32,816 nt of DNA from an uncultured Croceitalea sp. (GCA_947499565.1 CANMOV010000006.1:1-32816); one strand, 5' to 3'; shown: positions 9,433 to 18,780, numbered from the stretch's first letter. A program made the numbers and translations. Notes: generated by a model not told the origin, from the letters alone.

Positions 9433-10881
9433 CTAGTAACCGTCGTTTTGAGCCATATTCGGGTTTGCATTGATTTCAGCTATTGGAATTGGTAATTGAA
9501 ATCTATTATCCCCTGCAGGAAGTGTTTGTACTTCTGCTGGTGTTCCACTTCCATCTATGATATCTCCATTAGCTGAACGCTGTACAGACTCTCCTCTTCG
9601 CTTGATATCATAAAATCTGTGTCCTTCAAAACAAAGCTCTACCCTTCTGTTAAACTGGATAGCATCTTCTAAAGCCTGTCCACTTTCACCGCCTGTAAAA
9701 GTAGTAAAACGATTCGTTCTCAACTGATCTAAAGTAGTCAGTGCAGCAGCTTCTTGGTTTAAATTAAACTGAGCTTCAGCTTTGTTCAATAAAACTTCAG
9801 CAGCTCTCATAACTTTAATATCTACTCTACCATTTACCTGACCTGCTTCTCCTAGAAACTTTCTAATAGCGTTATAGTCATTGCCCTGGTTTGTACCTAC
9901 AAACTGAATTACATTTCTTCTAAGGTCATTGATATCAATGCTATTAAAGAATGCAAACTCTACAGCGTATTCAGATATCGTTGCACTAGCATTTGATTGA
10001 CTATATAAAACTCCAACATTTGCAAAGTTTGCTTCAGAAGAGGTATTAACAGAAAATTCCACAACAATACCGTCATTAGTGGTATCCTCATAAACATCAA
10101 TCAAACTAGTACCCGCAGCTAAGGAAGTAGATACTTGATCAGCAGCATTAATTGCATTTTGCCATTCTCCATTGTACAAGTACACTCTTGAAAGCAAACC
10201 AAAAACTGCATTTCTATCTAACCTGCCTTCTGAATTGCTATCAGCAATTAAAGTAGACGCTCTAACTAAGTCTCCAATAATCTCTGTATAGTTACTCTGA
10301 ACTGTTTCACGAGCGGGTTGTGCAAAAGGGTCTCCGGTATCACCATCCTCTACTTTCACATAAACAATCCCATTAGAACCATTAGCATCTGCACTCTGAG
10401 TTGGTATCTTAGCATATGTTTTTGCCAAATCAAAATGAGCTAAAGCTCTTCCTGCCAAAGCCTGTCCAAGAATATTGTCTTTTTCAGGACCATCAGGTAA
10501 ATTATCGATTTGACCTATTACTAAATTTGCTGCATTAATAGCCTCATAAGCTTCACTCCACCATAGTGTTAAAGCTCCAGCGTTATTTGCTTGGTAACGG
10601 TAGTCATAATATAACTCATTAGAAGTTCTACCTGTCTGCACTAAAACAACATTATCCGATAGAATATCAGGAATTCCTTGCATACCCGAACCTGCACTTG
10701 CATAGTAATTATAGAATTGGCTATAGATACCATCTACACCATTCTGGAAGCTAGAAACACTATTAAAAAATGTTTCTGGATTACCTTCAGTAAAAGGTTG
10801 TAAATCATTTAATTCATCATCACATGACCAAAAAGCCAGTGATATGAACAAAATCGAAAGTTTTAAAATATTATTTTTCAT
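9433..10881 (-). CDS. RagB/SusD-family nutrient-binding lipoprotein
   Basis: A 482-residue SusD-type protein, typical length. The lipobox Cys20 (FWSC) is followed by Asp-Asp-Glu, a surface-export signal. The family pattern is visible: an N-terminal LNDLQPFTEGNPETFF segment, helical TPR-like repeats in the first half (AHFDLAKTYAKIPTQ), and near the end the conserved VELCFEGHRFYDIKRRGE segment, then RFQLPIPIAEINANPNM. It forms the lid over the SusC barrel encoded 20 nt upstream and binds the substrate at the cell surface. The substrate is unknown because no enzyme gene accompanies the pair. Confidence 0.95.
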   Translation of the reverse strand: MKNNILKLSILFISLAFWSCDDELNDLQPFTEGNPETFFNSVSSFQNGVDGIYSQFYNYYASAGSGMQGIPDILSDNVVLVQTGRTSNELYYDYRYQANNAGALTLWWSEAYEAINAANLVIGQIDNLPDGPEKDNILGQALAGRALAHFDLAKTYAKIPTQSADANGSNGIVYVKVEDGDTGDPFAQPARETVQSNYTEIIGDLVRASTLIADSNSEGRLDRNAVFGLLSRVYLYNGEWQNAINAADQVSTSLAAGTSLIDVYEDTTNDGIVVEFSVNTSSEANFANVGVLYSQSNASATISEYAVEFAFFNSIDINDLRRNVIQFVGTNQGNDYNAIRKFLGEAGQVNGRVDIKVMRAAEVLLNKAEAQFNLNQEAAALTTLDQLRTNRFTTFTGGESGQALEDAIQFNRRVELCFEGHRFYDIKRRGESVQRSANGDIIDGSGTPAEVQTLPAGDNRFQLPIPIAEINANPNMAQNDGY

Positions 10882-10901
10882 CTTTTCTTTGCTATTTTTT
10901 A

Positions 10902-13900
10902 TTAGAATCCTATCTCAACTCCAAAAGTGTAAGACCTTGTTTGTGGGTAACTAAATAGTGAGAACTCACCTGGAACGAAACCAGCATCTCCTGGTTCTGC
11001 TGTCTCAGCTGATCCTAAACCAATCTCTGGATCACCATTATAGTTAGTTAAAGTCCAAAGGTTTTGACCACTAGCAAAAACTCTAAAGGAGTTGATACCA
11101 AAGTCATTTAAAAACTTACTTGGTAAATTGTAATCTATAGTAAGTGTTCTTAACCTTAAGTAATCACCCTTCTCTAAGAATCTAGTACTTGTCTGATCTG
11201 CTGTATTTTGGAAAAGTGGACTAGGTAGAACATTTGTATCTCCTGGTTGTTTCCAATAGTTAAAGGCCTCAACACGTTGGTTTCTGTTAATATTACCAAT
11301 AGCTATACCTGCAGATCTTTGGAAGTTGGTAATATAGTTACCCGCTTTTCCAACAAAATCCGCTCGTACTCCAAAACCATTTAACCTAAATGAGGTAAAG
11401 AAACCGCCTTCGATATTAGCAGCTGGAGATTTTCCATCCAATAAAGTCTGGAATCCTGCATTGTACTCATTCGTTACAGTACCATCAGCATCTAAATAAA
11501 GTGGCTCACCATTTGCTGGGTTCACACCTGCATAACGAACCAAGAAGAAAGAGTTGATTTCTTCTCCTTCTCTTAGAATAGTGTTTCCATTGATAATGTC
11601 TTCACCATTAACTAGCTCCACAACTTCATTATCCAAGAAGGTAATATTACCACCTACAGACCATACAAAGTTTTCACTTCTTACAACATCTGCATTTAAA
11701 GAAACCTCAATACCACTGTTCTGAACTTCACCAATATTTGCTAAAATTGAATTGTTTTCATCACCAACTGTTTGTGATAAAGGTTGATTCAATAATAAAT
11801 CCTTTGAGTTCTTCTGGAAATAATCCACAACACCATTGATTCTATTGTTGAACAATCCAAACTCCACACCTATATCTAGGATAGCTTGAGACTCCCATTG
11901 TATAACAGGGTTTCCAACACCTAATGGTATAGCAGTTGTATTACCATTATACGTATTAAAGCCTAATAAGTTTAAGAAGTTAAAATCTCCAATGTTCTGG
12001 TTACCAGAAGTACCGTATGAACCTCTTAACTTTAAGTTGTTAAATACAGACCCTTCCATGAAATTTTCTCTTGAAATGTTCCATGCAGCACTTCCACTGT
12101 AGAAATTACCGTACTTATTATCAGGGCCAAATCTAGAGGAACCATCACGTCTAATAGAACCAGACACAATATATTTACCATCATAATCATAGTCTACGAA
12201 AAGACCTTGAGAAAATAGAATACGTCTATCCTCTTCTGAACCTGCATTCGAAGCTTCTGCCGCAACATCTTGAAAAGGAAATGCTGTAGATGGAAATCCT
12301 CTACTGGTTGCAAATAAGTCTGTTCTTATGTTTTCGTTATACTCAAATAACAAACTTGCACTTACATTATGGAATTCTCCAAAGGTATCAGTATACGTGA
12401 ACAAGTTGTTTACGTTATACTGTAAGGTATTCGCAAAATTATCCGTCTGAGTTCCAGGGAAATTAGCATCTCCAACAAATCCTTGTAGTACCCCACCAGC
12501 TAAAGAACGGTTAGTTCTATTAAATCTGTTATTGGTTGCACCAACAGTAAATCTATTCGAAAAATTATCAGAGAATTTCATATCTGCTGCTAAACTTCCA
12601 ATAATTAAGAAATTCCTATTATCCTCTGGCTCTGTTAAAAGAGCACGAGCAATTGGAAATCCTGTTGTAGTTGGGTTGAAAACTGGTTCTCCAAGATCAT
12701 CAACAACAACAGCACCATCAGCATCACGTAAAAAGAGCGGATCCCATGGGTTATAGTCATAAAGTGCTCTAAACGGGTTTTGAACATTGTTTCTATCTCT
12801 AGGCAAGTCCGTTGTGCTTCTTGCCAAAGAAATATTAGCATCAACACGCAACCAGTCTTTAGCCTGGTATGAAGTATTTAAACGAGCAGAAACTCTCTCG
12901 AAACCATCTATTCTGTCAATGATACCTGTATTCTTATCATATCCTAATGACATAAAATAGGAAACCTTTTCGTCACCACCAGATATGGATAAAGAATTTG
13001 ACTGTATCACAGACGATCTTAATAATTCTTCTTCCCAGTTGGTATCCAATGCAATTAATCTTGCTCTTTCAGCTGCATCTGCATTAGCTCCCGGTAAACT
13101 TTGCGCGGCGTTAACACCCAATTCCGCAAATTGTCTTTCAAGCTCTAATTTTTGTTCCGTATTCATTAAATCAAAAGGATCTGGTATTCTCTCACCAAAA
13201 CCATAAGAAGATCTAAATGTAATTCTAGCATCACCAGATTTACCTTTCTTCGTTGTAATTAATACAACACCATTTGCACCCCTAGAACCATACTTAGAAA
13301 CTGTAGCAGCATCTTTAAGGATAGAGAAAGACTCTATATCATTTGGGTTTAGGTTGTTGATAAAACCTGAATTAACTGGTGTTCCGTCCACAACATATAA
13401 AGGAGTTGTTGCTGCGTTAATAGAACCTACACCTCTAATTTGAACAAATGCAGTTTGACCTGGTCTACCATTAGCGGCGGTAACTTGAACACCCGCAGCC
13501 TGACCTTGTAAGATGTTATCAACACTAGTTGAAGGAACAAAAGCTTCAATCTTCTCGGTTGATACTGTTGAAATTGCTGATGTAGAAAGCTCTCTTGATT
13601 TAGCCCCATAACCAACTACAACTACCTCTTCTAATGCTTGTGCATCCTCTTGCATCTGAACATTAATTGCCGAAGCAGTACCAACAGTTCTGTTTACTGT
13701 AGTTTGACCTAAATAACTAAATCTAAGTACCTGTCCTACATTAGCGTTGATGGAGTAGTTTCCATCAAAATCTGTTTGCGCTCCAGTTGAAGTTCCCACA
13801 ACAACTATCGAAACACCAGGTAAGGGCAAACCATTTTGGTCTGTTACGTTACCTGAAATCGTTTTCTCTTGTGCAAAAGAGAAAGTCATGCACAACACCA

Positions 13901-13937
13901 ATAAAGGTGTAAGCATCAAAGTTAGCTTTGATCTCAT
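10902..13937 (-). CDS. SusC/RagA-family TonB-linked outer-membrane transporter
   Basis: A 1011-residue TonB-dependent transporter. It has a signal peptide (1-23) and a carboxypeptidase-D-like domain (about 27-95, with GLPLPGVSIVVVGTSTGAQT). The TonB-box-like EEVVVVGYG (103-111) precedes a plug (about 115-230, with YVVDGTPV and SRGANGVVLITTKKG), then a barrel ending in a C-terminal Phe. There is no STN domain, so it is not expected to signal through a FecR/sigma pair. It is first in a three-gene operon with SusD and a lipoprotein. TonB-powered import across the outer membrane is established for the family. The substrate cannot be read from the sequence. Confidence 0.95.
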   Translation of the reverse strand: MRSKLTLMLTPLLVLCMTFSFAQEKTISGNVTDQNGLPLPGVSIVVVGTSTGAQTDFDGNYSINANVGQVLRFSYLGQTTVNRTVGTASAINVQMQEDAQALEEVVVVGYGAKSRELSTSAISTVSTEKIEAFVPSTSVDNILQGQAAGVQVTAANGRPGQTAFVQIRGVGSINAATTPLYVVDGTPVNSGFINNLNPNDIESFSILKDAATVSKYGSRGANGVVLITTKKGKSGDARITFRSSYGFGERIPDPFDLMNTEQKLELERQFAELGVNAAQSLPGANADAAERARLIALDTNWEEELLRSSVIQSNSLSISGGDEKVSYFMSLGYDKNTGIIDRIDGFERVSARLNTSYQAKDWLRVDANISLARSTTDLPRDRNNVQNPFRALYDYNPWDPLFLRDADGAVVVDDLGEPVFNPTTTGFPIARALLTEPEDNRNFLIIGSLAADMKFSDNFSNRFTVGATNNRFNRTNRSLAGGVLQGFVGDANFPGTQTDNFANTLQYNVNNLFTYTDTFGEFHNVSASLLFEYNENIRTDLFATSRGFPSTAFPFQDVAAEASNAGSEEDRRILFSQGLFVDYDYDGKYIVSGSIRRDGSSRFGPDNKYGNFYSGSAAWNISRENFMEGSVFNNLKLRGSYGTSGNQNIGDFNFLNLLGFNTYNGNTTAIPLGVGNPVIQWESQAILDIGVEFGLFNNRINGVVDYFQKNSKDLLLNQPLSQTVGDENNSILANIGEVQNSGIEVSLNADVVRSENFVWSVGGNITFLDNEVVELVNGEDIINGNTILREGEEINSFFLVRYAGVNPANGEPLYLDADGTVTNEYNAGFQTLLDGKSPAANIEGGFFTSFRLNGFGVRADFVGKAGNYITNFQRSAGIAIGNINRNQRVEAFNYWKQPGDTNVLPSPLFQNTADQTSTRFLEKGDYLRLRTLTIDYNLPSKFLNDFGINSFRVFASGQNLWTLTNYNGDPEIGLGSAETAEPGDAGFVPGEFSLFSYPQTRSYTFGVEIGF

Positions 13938-14021
13938 TTATTTGAATTTTGAATTAGTCAACGCCAAAAATCATAATAAATAGTTAATAATCCAAAAAAT
14001 ACTTTCAATCTTGCCAATACT

Positions 14022-14036
14022 ATGTTAAAATAACAT
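14022..14036. promoter_or_regulatory. Inverted repeat upstream of the SusC operon
   Basis: ATGTTA-AAA-TAACAT, a perfect 6-3-6 palindrome 85 bp before the susC-type start codon, in the divergent 220-bp gap with rnhB. No exact -7 match was found beside it. It could be an operator, but AT-rich palindromes of this size also arise by chance. Confidence 0.25.
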
Positions 14037-14157
14037 TGATAATTATTATATTTTTTCCTTGTAATGTATCTATTTAGCACATTCTTAGTTTTTTAACACT
14101 TTTTTATAAATCAATATTGTCAAATGATAGATTTCTAAGTAGTTTTAATCTCTAAAT

Positions 14158-14754
14158 ATGTTAAAAAAATACTACTCGGGAGGTAACGAAGCAGGAACGG
14201 ATGAAGCAGGTCGTGGCTGTTTAGCAGGTCCGGTTACTGCAGCTGCCGTTATCCTTCCAGAAAAATTTCAGAATAATATTCTTAACGACTCCAAACAGCT
14301 TTCTGAACATAAAAGAAATCTACTTAGATCAATTATTGAAGAAAATGCTACCCATTTCGGTGTATGTCACATTTTTGAAAAAGAAATAGACAAAATAAAC
14401 ATCTTAAATGCATCCATTCTAGCAATGCAGAAGTCTTTAGATAAGCTTGAAAATAAGCCCAATTTAATATTAGTTGATGGAAATCGATTTAAACCCTATT
14501 ACAATGTACCTTATAAATGCATTGTTAAAGGTGATAGCAAGTATATGAGTATTGCTGCGGCTTCTGTGTTGGCAAAAACATACCGAGATGAGTATATGTT
14601 AAAACTCCATGAGGAATTTCCAATGTATAATTGGGTTAAAAACAAAGGCTACCCCACAAAAGAGCATCGTGAGGCCATCCGTAAATATGGGCTTACAAAG
14701 TATCATAGAAAAAGCTTTAAGCAATTACCAGAGCAATTAACTTTAGAAATCTAA
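14158..14754 (+). CDS. rnhB: Ribonuclease HII
   Basis: A 198-residue RNase HII, normal length, cleaving the RNA strand of RNA-DNA hybrids and ribonucleotides misincorporated in DNA. The active-site residues are visible: Asp15 and Glu16 in the TDEAGRG motif, Asp107 in LVDGNR, and Asp126 in [17 protein letters not shown], which is the family's signature. The Gly-Arg-Gly motif (18-20) and the C-terminal NKGYPTKEH segment (162-170) also fit. It is divergent from the SusC operon and followed 34 nt later by a lipoprotein gene that has its own promoter-like element. Confidence 0.97.
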   Translation: MLKKYYSGGNEAGTDEAGRGCLAGPVTAAAVILPEKFQNNILNDSKQLSEHKRNLLRSIIEENATHFGVCHIFEKEIDKINILNASILAMQKSLDKLENKPNLILVDGNRFKPYYNVPYKCIVKGDSKYMSIAAASVLAKTYRDEYMLKLHEEFPMYNWVKNKGYPTKEHREAIRKYGLTKYHRKSFKQLPEQLTLEI

Positions 14755-14763
14755 GAAAGACTG

Positions 14764-14771
14764 TAAATTTG
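14764..14771 (+). promoter_or_regulatory. -7 promoter element ahead of the 818-aa lipoprotein gene
   Basis: TAAATTTG matches TAnnTTTG exactly and lies 17 nt before the start codon at 14789, within the 34-nt gap after rnhB. A TTTA at 14742-14745 is a poor -33. The leader would be about ten bases. Confidence 0.4.
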
Positions 14772-14788
14772 CTTTCAAAGTCTTAAAG

Positions 14789-17245
14789 ATGAAATTCAGG
14801 ATTTTATTTCTTTTTCTACTCATACTTTCTTGTAAACAAAAGACGACGACAACAGATTCTATTCTAGATTACTTACCAAAGGATGCAGCTGTAATTCTAA
14901 AGATTAACAACTTATCAAGTTTTAAAAGCGAATTAAAAAACAGCGAGTTCTTTTCAAAAACTAACAAAACCAATTTATTTAAAAAGATTGCCAAAAAAGT
15001 TGATGGAATTAATTTTTTAAATCCAACTGCTACATGTGCAGTTGGGTTTTATGAGTTAGGGAAAGAAAATTTTGAGTTTTTATATGTCTCTGATAACAAT
15101 CCCAACTTTTTTAATATTGAAAAAGCACGTGATAAAGTCATCGAAACTTTAACCTATGAGAATCGTGAGGTTAAAAAATATATACTAGAGGACAACATAC
15201 TATTTGTTTTTGAGCTAGATGATAAAATAGTGGCTAGCTCATCCCAAATGCTTTTAGAAAATTTTATTCGGATTGGTAAAAACAAAAAAGTCCCAAATAA
15301 ACTTAGAAAACTATATGACACTGCTGATAATAGTAAATCAGCATCTATTATAGTAAATCTAAAAAAAGGTGGAGGCTTACTTTCATCAACTTTAAAAAAT
15401 AACAATTCTAAAACCGTCGATGCCTTTGCAGATTGGATTTCGATAGATTTTAATACCGATTCAAATAAGACCTCATTTAATGGAATTGCAATAGCAAATG
15501 ATTCCATTAAAAATTTTATCAACCTATTTAAAGGTACCGTTCCTGTTGCAGAGGGAGTCTCAAATGTGTCACCTAAAAATGCCGATGCTATTCTCTCGTT
15601 TAGTTTTAATAACTATGAAACGTTTGCAAATAACCAAAAGAAATATTTAGATAGAGCTCAAAAAATTGACACCCTTTTTAATACTATAGAAGAGGTTGGT
15701 ATTATTTATCTAAACAAAGAAAAAGCAATTGTTTTAAATTCTTTTGGAGCAGCAAATTTAACTGAAGCTATCAATCAATTTAGTATTGGTTCTTCTTCCT
15801 ATCAAGGAATTGAGATTTTTGCGTTGAATAATAAAGACTTTATTTCTTCTGCTTTTAACCCCTTAATCAAAGATTTTGAATCTAATTTCTACATCCTTTT
15901 AGAGGATACTTTTATTTTTGCCACTAAAAAGGAAACCCTACAAAGTATAATAGCGAATTCTAAAAGCGGCACTACTTTTAATAAGACTGAAGTTTATAAT
16001 TCTGCAAAATCTTCTTTAGCAAATGAATCCTCTTTGCTATTTATTTCAAATCAAAAAGGAATTCAAAATTTTTTGGAATTAGATTTTTCATCTGACCTTT
16101 TTATAGATGTCAAAAAAATAGATTTTAAAAACTACACTTTTGCTGCACAAATAGTTGCCGATGTAAATTTTTACCATTTAAACGTGCTGGCCTCCAAAGC
16201 CAAAAAAGAGATTAAAACAAATGCCGTAGGACCTCTTTTTACGGTTGAGTTAGATACTGATTTAGCTACTAACCCACAATTTGTTAAAAATCATAGAACT
16301 AATAAACAAGAAGTTGTAGTTCAAGATAAAGACAACTTTCTTTATTTAATTTCTTCAGATGGAAAAGTGCTTTGGAAAAAAGAACTAAATGGAAAAGTAC
16401 AAGGGCAAATACATCAAGTTGATATTTATAAGAATGGAAGATTACAATTAGCATTTTGTACCAACAATCAATTTTTGATTTTAGATAGGAATGGTGAAGA
16501 GGTAGCGCCTTTCAACAAAACTTTTGAAGGTGGAAATTTAAATTCTCTTGCAGTATTTGATTATGATAACAATAAAAACTATAGGTTTTTAGTCACTCAG
16601 GGAAAGAAAATATTCATGTACAATAATAAAGGTGATATTGTTGATGGATTCACCTATAAAGAAGCTGAAAATGCTATTGTTAAAGCTCCAAAACATTTTA
16701 GAATAAACAAAAAGGACTATTTACTTTTTAAGCTTGAGGACAACACGTTAAAAATAAGACACCGTGCCGGTCAGGATAGAATTAAAGTTTCTAATAAGAT
16801 TGATTTTTCAAACAATGAAATATTCCTTTACAAGAACAAATTCTCTTTAACTGATAAAAAAGGAATATTACATCAAATAGATACTAAGGGAAAACTCGTA
16901 ACCACCAATTTTAATTTGAACCAAGATCACGGCATGTATGCCACTAGTAAAACATTGGTTTTAATGAATGACAACATTTTAAGTATTAAAGGAAAGAAAG
17001 TTGAGCTTGAATTAGGGGTTTATACTGCACCAAAAATCTTCTACATTTATGATAAAATATATGTTTCGGTAACCGATATTCAAAACCAAAAGATATATCT
17101 CTATGATAGTCAAGCAAAACCAATATCAAATTTTCCGGTTTATGGAAGCTCTTTAATAGATATGGTGGACATAGATGGTGATAAAAAACTAGAGTTAGTT
17201 GCTAAAGACCAAGAAAATAGCATTATTGTATACAAGATTAATTAG
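14789..17245 (+). CDS. Large lipoprotein: DUF3352-like N-part plus C-terminal propeller
   Basis: An 818-residue lipoprotein with lipobox Cys15 (ILSC). The start of the mature protein, with LDYLPKDAAVILKINNL (about 27-43), and the following alpha/beta segments resemble the DUF3352-type proteins that open with 'lP.da.l...'. The last third (about 490-818) holds repeated blade-like units. Examples are VQDKDNFLYLISSDGKVLWKKELNGKVQG and a final DGDKKLELVAKDQENSIIVYKI, consistent with a PQQ- or FG-GAP-like beta-propeller. It follows rnhB in the same direction. No enzyme motif is visible, and the envelope role is unknown. Confidence is high that it is a gene, low on the domain names. Confidence 0.65.
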   Translation: MKFRILFLFLLILSCKQKTTTTDSILDYLPKDAAVILKINNLSSFKSELKNSEFFSKTNKTNLFKKIAKKVDGINFLNPTATCAVGFYELGKENFEFLYVSDNNPNFFNIEKARDKVIETLTYENREVKKYILEDNILFVFELDDKIVASSSQMLLENFIRIGKNKKVPNKLRKLYDTADNSKSASIIVNLKKGGGLLSSTLKNNNSKTVDAFADWISIDFNTDSNKTSFNGIAIANDSIKNFINLFKGTVPVAEGVSNVSPKNADAILSFSFNNYETFANNQKKYLDRAQKIDTLFNTIEEVGIIYLNKEKAIVLNSFGAANLTEAINQFSIGSSSYQGIEIFALNNKDFISSAFNPLIKDFESNFYILLEDTFIFATKKETLQSIIANSKSGTTFNKTEVYNSAKSSLANESSLLFISNQKGIQNFLELDFSSDLFIDVKKIDFKNYTFAAQIVADVNFYHLNVLASKAKKEIKTNAVGPLFTVELDTDLATNPQFVKNHRTNKQEVVVQDKDNFLYLISSDGKVLWKKELNGKVQGQIHQVDIYKNGRLQLAFCTNNQFLILDRNGEEVAPFNKTFEGGNLNSLAVFDYDNNKNYRFLVTQGKKIFMYNNKGDIVDGFTYKEAENAIVKAPKHFRINKKDYLLFKLEDNTLKIRHRAGQDRIKVSNKIDFSNNEIFLYKNKFSLTDKKGILHQIDTKGKLVTTNFNLNQDHGMYATSKTLVLMNDNILSIKGKKVELELGVYTAPKIFYIYDKIYVSVTDIQNQKIYLYDSQAKPISNFPVYGSSLIDMVDIDGDKKLELVAKDQENSIIVYKIN

Positions 17246-17314
17246 CACTTTTTACACATCTTTTACTACAACACATACATATTTTACAAACTATTACAAT
17301 TAAGTCTTTGTATA

Positions 17315-17335
17315 TTAAGCTATTAAATAGCTTAA
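17315..17335 (+). promoter_or_regulatory. 21-bp perfect palindrome abutting a start codon
   Basis: A 10-bp inverted repeat around one central A (17315-17324 with 17326-17335), ending one base before the ATG at 17337. As RNA it would cover the ribosome-binding region. As DNA it could be an operator. No exact -7 promoter match is seen just upstream. Confidence 0.4.
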
Positions 17336-17336
17336 A

Positions 17337-18029
17337 ATGAAGAAACTAACTATCACAATTATCTTGTCAGTATTTTTTATTCAACTCGGGATTAGTCAGG
17401 CTAACTGCAGCAAATACTACCCCATGATTGAAGGAGCATCTTTTGAATATACCAACTACGACAAAAAAGGAAAATCAGACGGAACAGCTTCTTACAAGGT
17501 TATTAATGTTTCAACCAGAGGTGACAATACATCTGCAACTATGGCTATGGAGCTCAATGATAAAAGAGGAAAGCAAATCTATAAAACAGACTACAATTTT
17601 ACCTGTACAGGAAACATGGTTGTAATAGATTACAAATCACTAGTACCAACAAGTATGCTAGAGCAATACAAGGATATGGAAATGGATATATCTGGTACTG
17701 ACTTAGAATTACCAAATAATCTAAGTGTTGGACAACAATTGACTAATGCAAACGTAACAATGAAAATAAGTATGAGTGGTATGAATATGAATACGACTGT
17801 GGACTTAATAAATAGAAAAGTAGAAAAACAAGAGAATGTTACAACGTCCGCGGGCACTTTTGACTGTTTTGTTATTTATGCAGACAATAAGATTAAAGCC
17901 ATGATGGTAAAACAAACATTCCCTTCTCGTGTTTGGTTTGCCGAAGGTGTTGGAATGATAAAGCAAGAAAGTTACAATAAGAACGGAAAATTAATAGGAA
18001 GTACAAAACTTACTGCTTTCAGCAAATAA
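17337..18029 (+). CDS. Periplasmic protein of unknown function (DUF3108/TapB-like)
   Basis: A 230-residue exported protein with a signal peptide (1-20, ending ISQ). The mature part opens with NCSKYYPMIEGASFEYTNYDKKGK, followed by beta strands and the segment VTTSAGTFDCFVI (about 167-180). A WFAEGVGMIKQESYNKNGKL ending (about 200-219) completes the pattern. It resembles small beta-rich proteins of the DUF3108 or TapB-like group in Bacteroidota, where the 'aGtf.C' and 'wfa.GvG.vk' patterns recur. Met-rich stretches occur around residues 115 and 140-155. A 21-bp palindrome precedes the start, and a bidirectional terminator follows 10 nt after the stop. Biochemical role unknown. Confidence 0.6.
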   Translation: MKKLTITIILSVFFIQLGISQANCSKYYPMIEGASFEYTNYDKKGKSDGTASYKVINVSTRGDNTSATMAMELNDKRGKQIYKTDYNFTCTGNMVVIDYKSLVPTSMLEQYKDMEMDISGTDLELPNNLSVGQQLTNANVTMKISMSGMNMNTTVDLINRKVEKQENVTTSAGTFDCFVIYADNKIKAMMVKQTFPSRVWFAEGVGMIKQESYNKNGKLIGSTKLTAFSK

Positions 18030-18039
18030 CTTATAACAT

Positions 18040-18067
18040 AAAAACCTCGGCTTACACCGAGGTTTTT
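18040..18067. terminator. Bidirectional terminator overlapping the lipB 3' end
   Basis: An 11-bp stem (18040-18050 with 18057-18067), core CCTCGG/CCGAGG, loop CTTACA, with T runs on both strands. It ends the plus-strand 17337 gene. On the minus strand the lipB stop codon (18052-18054) sits in the loop, and the last lipB codons form one arm. Confidence 0.85.
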
Positions 18068-18768
18068 TCTTTTACTATTTCTGCTTCAAAAAGAGTTTCG
18101 AAATGCCTAAGTAGCTTTTGTTTTACCTCTTCTAAGTGGATTTCTTTTTTGCCCAATTCTACATTTAAAGAAGTAACTGCTTTATCTTTTATTCCACAGG
18201 GAATCATTAAATCAAAATAGCCTAAATCAGAATTCACATTAAGGGCAAACCCGTGCATAGTAACCCAACGGCTAGCACGAACGCCCATGGCGCATATTTT
18301 ACGTGCAAAGGGAGTGCCTACATCTAACCAAACACCTGTTTCCCCCTCTGAACGCTCTGCTTTTAACCCGTATTCAGCTAAGGTCAGAATCACCACTTCT
18401 TCTAAAAAACGTAGATATTTATGAATATCTGTAAAGAAATTATCTAAATCCAAAATAGGATAACCCACTATTTGTCCTGGACCATGATAGGTAATATCTC
18501 CACCTCTATTTATCTTATAAAAAGTGGCTTCTTTTTCTTTAAGCTTAGCTTCATCAACTAACAGATTATTAATGTCGCCACTTTTTCCTAAAGTATATAC
18601 ATGTGGGTGTTCTACAAAAAGAAAATGATTAGGCGTCTCTAACTCTGTTCCTTCTCTCCTATTCTTAGTTTTTAAGTCAATAATTTCCTTAAAGAGAAAT
18701 TCTTGGTAGTCCCAAGTCTCTTTATAATCTTTAAACCCTAAATCTTTTAGAAGAACCTTCTTGTTCAT
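18052..18768 (-). CDS. lipB: Octanoyl-[ACP]:protein N-octanoyltransferase (lipoyl pathway)
   Basis: A 238-residue LipB, normal length. It moves the octanoyl chain from acyl carrier protein to lipoyl domains of 2-oxoacid dehydrogenases and the glycine cleavage H protein, in the cytosol. The signature RGGDITYHGPGQ (88-99) is intact. Lys157 (ARKICAMG) and Cys191 (MIPCG) are the catalytic pair known for the family. HVYTLGKSG (56-64) and the MHGFALNVNSDL segment (171-182) also match. It lies 23 nt after a lipoprotein gene on the same strand. A TAACTTTG element at 18780-18773 could give a separate, nearly leaderless transcript. The stop codon is inside the terminator loop. No lipA was seen nearby. 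Confidence 0.97.
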   Translation of the reverse strand: MNKKVLLKDLGFKDYKETWDYQEFLFKEIIDLKTKNRREGTELETPNHFLFVEHPHVYTLGKSGDINNLLVDEAKLKEKEATFYKINRGGDITYHGPGQIVGYPILDLDNFFTDIHKYLRFLEEVVILTLAEYGLKAERSEGETGVWLDVGTPFARKICAMGVRASRWVTMHGFALNVNSDLGYFDLMIPCGIKDKAVTSLNVELGKKEIHLEEVKQKLLRHFETLFEAEIVKEKTSV

Positions 18769-18772
18769 TCCA

Positions 18773-18780
18773 CAAAGTTA
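18773..18780 (-). promoter_or_regulatory. Possible -7 element immediately before lipB
   Basis: On the minus strand it reads TAACTTTG, matching TAnnTTTG, and ends only four bases before the lipB ATG. If active, the transcript would start at or next to the A of the start codon. No -33 TTG is seen at the right distance, so it may be chance. Confidence 0.3.

Noticed and set aside
12532-13615. Open frames opposite or across the SusC gene
   Set aside because: They are frame shadows of a well-supported transporter gene, with no start signals or recognisable products.
8584-13937. Polysaccharide utilisation locus
   Set aside because: Only SusC, SusD and a lipoprotein are present. No carbohydrate-active enzyme or dedicated regulator lies beside them.
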